This document shows positions 22,301 through 30,220 of a DNA stretch of 36,784 nucleotides, piece after piece (position 1 is the first letter of the stretch; the number at the start of each line of letters is the position of its first letter). This stretch comes from Herpomyces periplanetae (taxonomy: Eukaryota > Ascomycota > Laboulbeniomycetes > Herpomycetales > Herpomycetaceae): assembly GCA_009733715.1 (NCBI GenBank), contig WMKJ01000118.1:1-36784 (forward strand), in the 5' to 3' direction. A model generated the notes under the pieces. That model did no database searches and was not told the DNA's origin. It worked only from the letters and a program-made list of their open reading frames with translations. Both the position numbers and the translations under genes were made by a program.

Positions 22301-24386
22301 GATTGAAAATGTGGGATTTCAGATACTGAATAAACGGATAGCAAAGTATTCGGAACGAGATTTGAATGATTGGATGGATAGTAGAGGATGGAAGAAGATT
22401 GAAATTGTGATGAAGTATTTTATGGAACGGAGTCGAATGAATTTGGATATACTGGATGGTAATGGAGTGATTACACGATATTCGGAGCAAGCACGAATTG
22501 TTGGAATAGATTTTTTGTCGGCGTTAAATCGAGGGTCACAGTACAAGGTTGAATCATTGATGTTTCGAATTGCTATACCGGAAAGTTATATTTTAGTGAG
22601 CCCGAGTCGTAAACAAGTTGGACGGCAAAATGCGATGGAGAGTTTACCGTTGATAATGGAGCCGATAAGTGGATTTTATACATCACCGGTAATAGTACTG
22701 GATTTTCAAAGTTTATATCCGAGCATTATGATTGCGTATAATTATTGTTATAGTACTTGCGTTGGGCGAATTGTAGGATGGAGAGGAGAGAACAAATTGG
22801 GGTTTAAAGAGTATAATCGACAAGAAGGGATAATTAAATTACACGGAGAACAGAATGGGATACGAGTATCACCGAATGGATTGATGTTTGTCAAGGAGAA
22901 AGTGCGGGAGGGTTTGCTGGGACGGTTGTTAAAAGAGATACTGGAAACAAGAGTGATGGTAAAGAATAGTATGAAGGAGATGAATGAAGAAGAGGAGAGG
23001 GGTTTGCGAAGGATACTTGATAATCGACAGTTGGCGCTTAAACTAATATGTAATGTAACGTATGGATATACGAGTGCGAGTTTTAGTGGTCGAATGCCGT
23101 GTGTAGAAATAGCGGACAGTATAGTACAAAGTGGACGAGAAACGTTGGAGCGAGCATTAGCCTTGATTCATAGTGTTAAAAGGTGGAGAGCAGAAGTGGT
23201 GTACGGGGATACAGATTCATTGTTTGTGGTGGTACGAAATCGAAGTCGGGATGAAGCGTTTAGGATTGGAAGAGAAATTGCGGAAGCGGTAACGCGAATA
23301 AATCCTCGACCGGTTAAGCTTAAATTTGAAAAGGTGTATCATCCGAGTATATTATTGACGAAGAAACGGTATGTTGGAATGAAGTATGAGAGGATGGAGC
23401 AGAGAGAAGGGGAATTTGAAGCCAAGGGCATTGAGACGGTTAGAAGAGATGGAGTTCCGGCTATACGGAAGTTGGAAGAAGTGATGATAAAGGAATTATT
23501 TAGAAGTAAAGATATCAGTAAGTGTAAGAAGATTTTTCAGCAAGAGTGTGAAAAGATTTACGGGGGACGTATTAGTGTGCAAGATTTTATATTTGCACGA
23601 GAAGTGAAACCGGGTCGGTATATAAATATTGAAACGGGGGAATATCATGAGAATTTCCAAAGGGAGAAGAGTCGGGGTAACGTTCCGGGGGGAGTGGAGG
23701 TGATTCGACAAAATATGGTGAATGATGGGAAAAATGTTGCGCAAGAGGGAGAAAGAGTACCGTATGTAGTGATACGTGGAGAGCCTGGATCAAGATTGAA
23801 TGAGCGGTGTGTAAGTGTGGAACGGGTGGTGAAGGTTACAGGGATGGAAATTGATGGGGATTATTATATTTGGAGGGTGATAAGACCACCCTTGGATCGA
23901 ATATTTGGATTGGTTGGAGTGGATGTTGGGATGTGGATAAATGAGATACCTAGAAGAAGGGGGATGATGGGACAATTTGAAGGGAGATATACAGGAAGAG
24001 GGAAAGGAATGGTAAGTAAGAAGATTGAGCAATTTATGATTAAACTATATTGTCGAGTGTGTAGTGGAAGGATTGAAGATTTGGGGAATAAAAGAGATAA
24101 TCATCAAGTGTGTGAAGTATGTTGGGAGCGACGGGAATTTACGTTTGGTAGAGTTTATGGAAAGTTGATGGATAGGAAGAAGCGGGTTGAAGGAATTGAA
24201 GAAGTGTGCAGGAGATGTGAGACAAGGGAACTGGAGGGAGGAAATGGGGAGCAAAAGATGGAGAGTTGTTGCATTAATCAAGGATGTTGGTACTTTTATT
24301 ATCGAGAACGACAGAAAAGAAAATTGGAGATGCAGGAACAAGTGTATGGAGGGATAATAAGCCGGTTGATTGAAGACGAATGGTAG
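19305..24386 (+). CDS. REV3: DNA polymerase zeta catalytic subunit REV3
   Basis: B-family polymerase that extends past DNA lesions in translesion synthesis, with Rev7. It is a single 1,693-residue exon, longer than yeast Rev3 (about 1,500) and shorter than human. The start MHQTDQGDD leads into FRMQINYVDYYICRATDYD, matching the Rev3 N-terminus. Next come IRIFGCTETRQRVCAHVHG and GIPFYGYHVGYTYYLKIYLLNP. A long acidic, poorly conserved insert covers about 270-800. The exonuclease-like region (YDPDILTGYEVCSRSWGYIM) keeps the fold but not all exonuclease acids, as is normal for this family. Polymerase motif A is DFQSLYPS from 1133, motif B about 1240 (NRQLALKLICNVTYGY), motif C YGDTDS at 1300-1305, and KKRYVG follows. 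CysA (CRVC..CEVC) begins about 1583. CysB (CRRC..CINQGC, the iron-sulphur site) begins about 1635. The second half is strikingly purine-rich. Confidence 0.96.
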   Translation: MHQTDQGDDELKVVANTKTVFRMQINYVDYYICRATDYDPALWGKGHDGSQRTGFIPRVPVIRIFGCTETRQRVCAHVHGVLPYIYVEYTGSLDESSVDSYILKFREATDKALEQSYEQPTNNARLTVGSKYVAFISLVKGIPFYGYHVGYTYYLKIYLLNPIWVPRLSELLLRGAVLNRVFQPYETHIQYILQFLCNFNLYGCTFLECSQVRFREPVPDYALLSQWERKVCKWNSQVIPPAWVVSNGSIKRQSYCSLEVDILASDIVNRLAVKERKLHHTFNEGVSKFSMDGTKLVQSLESLWQEERQRRQLRHGKSTSLDEWTAEITAPFSTESRSTEDTQWIHEDELWNQVNEIIGRESGGDMGNRTLENFLEVDKQVERIRTAFESITDLFSENLTRSLMNSSQASYCVESDISSSFSFTVDEKWMQDETNIDKEVSNEFTITEEDLLEASSDEEREETFEHVEGSISFDNSRIELHKQGLRKSVDVEGLGENRKRKFSRVNGMENGSTWEASSQGQGWNCEVDMTNLEGLRRQNDGSLWEVKTPIDKVGGENNVGKWCSGEKTHESWQGDITPGSKEKQGVEMISSSIILEDICSTGRELVSSANASKSEGIEDVFYTKKAQQSQILSRVVREEFGIRGGHVEYIFGEGPPEDDMVMGTFSDWGLPEVEYQEAFYGDVKDVPRKGREYGGRVHRVLGNGYEYLGEFCTTEYCGIGTDGQVTSRLEKEAKCRLGCPRVEWEYSLEAPSVEEVDDWLAGGGNEGERIGQWGETVGGIMMDGSQVICPSGYDKGRFLYSRGGKKGLAVQQSQYMQIFSVEVFAHSRGDQVPDAEKDGIRGIFWAVEREAFDDDDDESEETKAWEVMGNRRILQGVIMVSEDERLSRTIERLMGRTRRRVDIENCEVEAINRLIDIVRLYDPDILTGYEVCSRSWGYIMKRGEKAFDWNISREISCLRDFNEDFMGKERNARGKKIVGRHLLNIWRIVRNEVNLTDFSIENVGFQILNKRIAKYSERDLNDWMDSRGWKKIEIVMKYFMERSRMNLDILDGNGVITRYSEQARIVGIDFLSALNRGSQYKVESLMFRIAIPESYILVSPSRKQVGRQNAMESLPLIMEPISGFYTSPVIVLDFQSLYPSIMIAYNYCYSTCVGRIVGWRGENKLGFKEYNRQEGIIKLHGEQNGIRVSPNGLMFVKEKVREGLLGRLLKEILETRVMVKNSMKEMNEEEERGLRRILDNRQLALKLICNVTYGYTSASFSGRMPCVEIADSIVQSGRETLERALALIHSVKRWRAEVVYGDTDSLFVVVRNRSRDEAFRIGREIAEAVTRINPRPVKLKFEKVYHPSILLTKKRYVGMKYERMEQREGEFEAKGIETVRRDGVPAIRKLEEVMIKELFRSKDISKCKKIFQQECEKIYGGRISVQDFIFAREVKPGRYINIETGEYHENFQREKSRGNVPGGVEVIRQNMVNDGKNVAQEGERVPYVVIRGEPGSRLNERCVSVERVVKVTGMEIDGDYYIWRVIRPPLDRIFGLVGVDVGMWINEIPRRRGMMGQFEGRYTGRGKGMVSKKIEQFMIKLYCRVCSGRIEDLGNKRDNHQVCEVCWERREFTFGRVYGKLMDRKKRVEGIEEVCRRCETRELEGGNGEQKMESCCINQGCWYFYYRERQKRKLEMQEQVYGGIISRLIEDEW

Positions 24387-24417
24387 GAAAAGGTATGGCA
24401 GGCCGGGCGCAGGATCG
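24387..24417. other. 31-bp gap between converging REV3 and SLA2 stop codons
   Basis: The REV3 TAG ends at 24386 and the SLA2 TGA (reverse strand) occupies 24418-24420. There is no room for separate 3' untranslated regions, so each transcript must run into the other's coding exon. Confidence 0.9.
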
Positions 24418-27400
24418 TCAAACTTCTCGATAGGAGATTTTGCGCATTTCTCCCAGACGGATGCGGGCAGCCGTCAACTCGTTTTCCAAGCGAAGAATCT
24501 CGACTTGTTGCTCCATTTCCCGGGTCTTGAACTCGTGGTTGCTGAGTTTTCCATAATCTTCGGGTTTCATATCTTCAGGCAGACTCAAGCCTTTTGCCGC
24601 TATGATATCGCGAACTCTTTTTACCAGTTCTTTGCATGCGCTGGTTACGGCTTTTGAAGCTATTTCCAACGTTTCTTGGGTTTTACTCATTAATCGAGCC
24701 TTAACTCTACTGGCCGCCACCAGTTGTGCTGTACTTGCAGATACTTCATTTGAAGCTACTATCAACCGTTCAAATGATACACCGCGACCACTAATTACTC
24801 CATCTGCTGTTTCGATGATAATGTTTGTAGAATTTGCTACGGCTTTTGCCGCAGATATTAGTCCTTCTGTCCATCGATTATGCTTCTTATAAAAGGCTGC
24901 ATTACTACTTGTTCCCCGTCCTTCCCGAACTATTTCGGCTTGACTCTCTCCAGCTGCTTTAATCAATCGTGATATCGCATTCGTTATCATCAATGCTGCT
25001 TCAAGTATAGATTTGTGAATCTTCAATTCATAGGTGGAAAAATTTCCTTCATTCTTTTCTCCTCGTTGTCGTAGCTTTTCCAATCTTTCTCCGGCTTTTT
25101 CAATGGCTTCTGCTGCTTTTCCCAATTCTCCTGCTACCATAGCTTCCAAATCACTTTCTTTAATTAGTCCCGATTTCTTCGTATACGTTTCTACACTTTT
25201 GCTCAATTCTCGTAATTTTCCTTGAACTTCCAGATTATTATAAATAACAACTTCCGTTCGGTGTTCAAGTTCTTCAATATTTGCTAATCGATAACTCATT
25301 ACTCCTCGAAAAAAACAAATGGCTCCCATTCCTACTGATTTTGCTCCATTCGTTAATCCATCCGTAGCCTTTTCATCCCATGCTAATCGTAACAATCCCT
25401 TGGAGTTTATTAAAACTTCTTCAATACTTCCCGCTAGTCCATTTGCTGTTCGTATAATTTCTTCAATCTCCGCGTGAACTCCATCCGCAATATAATCATT
25501 CATACAACTACTAAATTCCATTGCACTTTGTCCCGCTTTTTCTATCTGCGATAATACGTATTCCCCCGTCGCATTCTGATTTCCTCCTTGCATCGTCGAC
25601 TCAAGTTGGTACAACGCTTCATCCACCCGAACTACACTGGCTTGAAGCACCCCGTCAACTATTTTTTGAATCTTTTCATACCAAATATCTTCCTGTTTAT
25701 CATTTCTCCCCTCCCTTTCCTTATCTTCTCCATCCTCTAGCTTAATTCGACCTTGCTTCAATTCCGTTAACTCCACCAATGTTTGATCCATACCTGCTTT
25801 AAAAATATCAAGCTCATCTTCCTTCTCCCGTAATTGTCTCTCTAAACTTTCTCGTGTATGCTCCAATTTATCCTCCAATTCCCGTAATCCCCGACTTTTT
25901 CCTTCTAATACTCCTTCAATTTGTCTAATCTCTTGCCTAAACTTTTCCTCAACTATTTCCCTCTCTTTCACACTATCCTTCTCTGCTTTTTCCAATGCTG
26001 CTTCTGCCAATCTCACATCTCGTGATAACTTATCAATCTCTTCTTTCAAATATCCCTCAATTCGTTCTTTATCACTAATTGCTCTATCTCGTTCCCGAAT
26101 TAAATCCGCCAATTCCATATTCTTACTCTTCAACTCTCGCTCCACTTTCTCTCGCTTTTCAACTGCTTCTTGTGCACTTGCTGCTTTCAGTGATGCCGTT
26201 TTATACTTTTCCAATAGTGCAATATGCTCATTCCGGAGCTGTGTATACAATTTAGCCAGCGCTTCATACTTATTTCTCCACGTATTAACTTGCTCTTGGA
26301 ATGCCGCTATTTGTTCATCTTTTATCCGAATTTGTTGTCCAAAGTTAGCATTTACCTGTTGTATATCCGTTTCTAGCGCTTTCACTCGACGATCATACTG
26401 TTCCAAAAGTAGTTGGTCTTGTTCAAAGTGGGCTCGTGCTTTTAAATTCTCCTGCTCTAATTCCGCAATTCGCCCTTGCGTTTGCTGTTCTAATTGCTGT
26501 CGTAATAATCTTTCTTGTGCAAGTTGCTGTTGCTCAAGTTGATGTCGTTGCTGCTCTTCAAATTCTCGTTGTGCATGTAATGCTGTCTGTTCCTGTGCAA
26601 TTCGTTGTGCTTCCCATTGTTCACGTAAACGGCGTTGCTCATTTTCAAACATTTCTTGTTGTCTTAGCTGTTCGTTTTCCCAAAACTCCGCAATCGGTTC
26701 CGGCTCTGCAACTATCGGTAAGGCTGGCGACCCCGGTTTTTCCACGCTTTTACTCTGAATAGATCCCCCCCCCGTTTTTTCTTCCTCCGTACATCTTAAA
26801 TTAGGCGCCTCCGTCGATAATTTCGGTACTGCAATAAGCGATGTTAAATATCGCAAATTAGAGCATTCATAATAAAATCGCACTAAACGGTGGTGTTGTG
26901 CATCAAATCGTGTATGTAGCGGTTCTAATGCTGTATCATCTCCAATAGCTATACATCCTCCGTTAGATGTCCATTTCACTCCCCACACACCGCTCCCGCG
27001 TAATACGTACATGAATATAGTGCCCGTAGCATGCTAGAAATAAACTTGTAAATTCCATAACTTTCCAACACTAAAGGTACAAGTGATGATATTCTGCATT
27101 CATTATTCGTTCCACTGCGAAAGTGTGCAAATATCATCTTCTGAAAAACATCAATCTGATCTTGTAAGCCCATTAAATCCGTAATCGTTTCGTAGCTATG
27201 CAAGTGTACATGGTCCTATACGTTAACTTTACGCTCCCTAAGCCAAAGCCTCAGAACACAAACAGTTTACTTACCCTTCGTTAGGATCGTTTATCGATTT
27301 AAGACTGATGTATTCTTCGTACTCAAATGTGCCTAGAGACTTTATTAGTTCAACATCAACTTTAACCATGTCACCTAAAGTGACCATGCACACATGGCGG

Positions 27401-28249
27401 TATCTAACCGTTAAACTCGGAATGCTGTCGATGAAACATCAATTTCGCCTGTAGGAAATTGACGTACTCGTGTATAAGCTGTCCATATCCTGATTACCAG
27501 TATGAGTTGTATTCGGGTGAATATATGACGGCACGGTAGTATTGTACGGTACCTCGAAAAGAGTCAGGCAAGCTTCCTGCACCGCCTTTTAGAGAGTCCA
27601 GCCATGATATGTGTTGCTGAGCTTCTTTTAACACAACTGGATGCCCTTCTTGTAACACTTTGTGAATAGTAATAAGTGCTTTGTACGTCTGAACTTCGTC
27701 GGCAAGGATAGGCTGTCTAGTAAAAATGTGTAAATGGTTAGTAAAACATTAAATTGAGCGGGATGCCATAAACAGGATGGTGTCATAGGTATATGGTGGA
27801 ATGAGGGAAGCTGTATACATTTTCATTCCTTGCCAGAAGGAAGAAGAAGATTTATGGTCCCATGTGAATAAAATGCACGCTCGGACATGTTTTCCTGTGA
27901 AAAATTAGAATAATTATCATACGTGTGCGTTAAAACGTAGAATATAAACGTACTCTTGGGTGCGGTTTCATCTATATACGATAAACGCATAAGAGCGTAA
28001 AATGTAAGAGTATACCGAATAGTGTAAGCAACCAAACATGTTATAAATGATTTTTTTGGAGCTCCGTTAATTCAGGAAATTAGCCTACCGGAGTTAATGG
28101 CTTTTCGAATACTTATTAACAGTTCAGATTCCTGCCTATATAATAATAAGTGTAAGCGTGCAAATTATGGTTAAAATGAGGGTAAATCAAGTGTGAAGAT
28201 AAAGATGAACTCACTTTCCCATTCCTACATTACGAGATGTAGCGTACAT
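24418..28249 (-). CDS. SLA2: SLA2/End4/Hip1R endocytic adaptor, nine exons
   Basis: Clathrin-coat adaptor linking PIP2 membrane and clathrin to actin. I resolved nine exons in transcript order: 28249-28215, 28135-28089, 27971-27954 (18 nt), 27894-27819, 27716-27553, 27489-27409, 27332-27275, 27195-27011, 26948-24418. They sum to 3,195 nt, a whole number of codons, giving 1,064 residues. All introns are GT..AG and 59-117 nt. The first seven joins rebuild the ANTH domain: RKAINSDETAPKRKHVRACI, FTWDHKSSSSFWQGMKIQ, ILADEVQTYKALITIHKVLQ, SFRGYGQLIHEYVNF, EFNGTFEYEEYISL, NDPNEGYETITDLM. The last gives LYSSIGDDTALEPLHTRF. A Gln/Glu-rich coiled coil of about 350 residues follows. The C-terminus has the talin-like I/LWEQ actin-binding module (HNRWTEGLISAAKAVANSTN). 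Exon 1 could start at a second ATG (28222-28220), shortening the protein by nine residues. Confidence 0.93.
27954..27971 (-). other. SLA2: 18-nt microexon of SLA2
   Basis: Flanked by a TATATAG acceptor and a GTACGT donor, it encodes only the link DETAPK/R between the two ANTH blocks (INS-DETAPK-RKHVRACI). Its phase fits both neighbours, and the peptide matches the ETPxKRKHVRAC stretch of known Sla2 proteins. Confidence 0.88.
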
Positions 28250-29275
28250 TTCACACAAAATGTGCCAATTGAACGTGCCGTTACCAGTGCTTGACAATCA
28301 AGAAAATTGGAACGTCGTGAAAACGTGCGAGAAATGGTAAACCGAAGCGTAGACGTATGTAGCAAACCCACACATTAAAAGATCACCAACTTAACGTGGG
28401 TAAAAGAAACCGCAATTATATTAATGAAATGAATGAGAGCAAAAACTAAAAAGTGTACAACAATAAAAATTTTAGCTCAAGTTGTGTAAAAATAACCTTG
28501 TGAAAATATATTTCACAAAGTCGACCGACATGAGAAAAGACGAGACAAAATGTGGAAAAAGGTGAAACGAAACGTTGAAAAAAACCCCTTCACCATCTCA
28601 TCTCATCACCGAAACACGCCCGCAAAAACGATCGTTCGATTATATAATCGGCTTACTAAGATGATTGGAAGGAACGAGCATTTTGGGCAAAATAAAGAAT
28701 ACCATGAAACAGCGAAGTAACCAACCCTCTTCTAGTGTAAAGTATGGTTTAAATGCCCAAAATACCCCCAGAAATGTTGGTGCATTCAACACATTAACCA
28801 AAATCATACTCAACCTATTACCTACTACACCCAAATACCATCCAAAATACCCATAACATTATTAATTAAAATAAACTAATCCAAGCAAGATTCCAAAGAA
28901 AGCGCAATGGTCCTGGGCTTGGACCTTCCACAACAGGGTAGTGCGAAACAATTCTCCGATCAACATAACGGAAGGTGCAACGAACGCTCAGCCCTACGGA
29001 TAGCCGAAATAGTAAGAGCGATTCTCCCGAAAATCACGTGGAAAGTGTCAATGTAGGAATTTTTTCGTTTCTGCTGCCGCCGCGGAATAATGTAAACCTT
29101 TTCTCATGTGATGACCATGATGAGGATGATACGCAAATTCGTATTAATATATTTATACATTTTTTTTTAATTAACTTTAACATAGTACTTTTAACTTTTT
29201 GATATTCTTAGTTTTATATACTTACGTACACAAACGCTACACTTTCACACTCGTGCTTATTCGTTAATCTCAATC
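28250..29275 (-). promoter_or_regulatory. Upstream region of SLA2, with small unassigned open frames
   Basis: About 1 kb. CACGTG lies at 29035-29040. A frame at 28640-28834 (-) would encode 64 residues with two hydrophobic stretches (VNVLNAPTFLGVFWAFKPYF, then LLRCFMVFFILPKMLVP); I do not recognise it and cannot call it a gene. On the + strand an ATG at 28907 opens 49 codons (MVLGLDLPQQGSAKQFSD..), overlapping a Ser/Asp-rich frame at 28975-29202. A short spliced gene here is possible but unsupported. Confidence 0.3.
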
Positions 29276-29791
29276 ATGACCAGGATAACTTACCCCCATA
29301 TTTTACTAAGATTACAGTGGTGTGAACCTTTACTAGCTTTACCCGCTGATACTCAACTTACTATAATTCATGCTATCGCTACGCTACCCTCAACTTACAT
29401 ACGTCCTACCAACGTTTCATGTCTCAACGCTCGACAAAGTTTACTCGCTATACTTCAACATGACGAGACTATCCGCGCTTCCAAAAAATCCCATCGCACA
29501 ATCTCAACCTTTCCATACACATTCACATCCGCATCACCCACTTTACCACCCGTAACCACATCGTCTAACCTTCACTATCCCGCATCCTTTTACTTTGTTG
29601 CTACAACCTCGTCCCCTAATACTTCCGTTACTCCAACTCACTTTACTACGCCGGTCGTCCAAACCTTCAACTCATCGCAACATTCATTCCTCACGTCCAT
29701 TTTATTCGATTCAAAACGACGCTACTCTTCACAGTATGACGTTAAACCTTTCTCCCCTTCCGATGAAAAACTTCACTACCCGGAACCTTAG
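29276..29791 (+). CDS. Doubtful 171-residue Thr/Ser/Pro-rich open frame
   Basis: I do not recognise this protein. It has a clean ATG and 171 codons. The first 60 residues (ILLRLQWCEPLLALPADTQL..) could form helices, while the rest is Ser, Thr, Pro and His-rich without motif. The strand is pyrimidine-rich here, and pyrimidine-rich strands rarely spell stop codons, so chance openness is a serious alternative. There is no good splice-site or similarity evidence. It lies between SLA2 and the helicase, both on the other strand. Reading it as untranslated or promoter sequence is equally plausible. Confidence 0.25.
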   Translation: MTRITYPHILLRLQWCEPLLALPADTQLTIIHAIATLPSTYIRPTNVSCLNARQSLLAILQHDETIRASKKSHRTISTFPYTFTSASPTLPPVTTSSNLHYPASFYFVATTSSPNTSVTPTHFTTPVVQTFNSSQHSFLTSILFDSKRRYSSQYDVKPFSPSDEKLHYPEP

Positions 29792-30220
29792 CATGACCCA
29801 TTCTTCATTATTCATTGCTATTTTCCCTATTCATACCCTTTACGCTCTTTCCACGGACGGGAGAACCTTACTTGATTCCTTGACGTACTTGTCAAGCTGG
29901 TGATGCGTGCGGATGCGGCCGACATATGATGTGTGTATGTGTATGTGTACGTGTATAAATAAATTTCTGTTTGCGTGTGCATATATTTGTATACATACAG
30001 CTTAAATGATTATCATGCAGACGCTCTTTTCTCATGGCCTCCATACTGCACTAAACGTTGTCCCATTATATCGTGTTTGCATCAACACAATACAACCCAA
30101 CTAGATGCCCGTCACTTCTGCCACTGTATAAACAATAAATACCGTATTCCTCTTAAAAATACCACTAAATGGCCCATGCTACCCACAAATTTCCATGTCG
30201 CAGGCATATCCCACCTTTAT
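29792..30220. other. Gap downstream of the helicase, with a TG-alternating tract
   Basis: The gap contains the helicase 3' end (reverse strand) and a 29928-30000 tract alternating TG, TA and CG steps. No gene is supported. Confidence 0.5.

Noticed and set aside
20744-24341. A series of 65-135-codon frames antisense to REV3
   Set aside because: They are shadows of the purine-rich REV3 coding strand. The complementary pyrimidine-rich strand rarely encodes stops, and the peptides are Ser/Pro/Leu/His-rich without motif.
26976-27203. 75-codon reverse frame starting MHSYETITDLMGLQ as a separate small gene
   Set aside because: It is exon 8 of SLA2 with a bit of flanking intron; the ANTH block continues in frame into both neighbouring exons.
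27823-28035. 70-codon reverse frame starting MVAYTIRYTLTFYALMRLSY
   Set aside because: It is unspliced read-through of SLA2 introns 2 and 3 and the exons around them; the real peptides are resolved by splicing.
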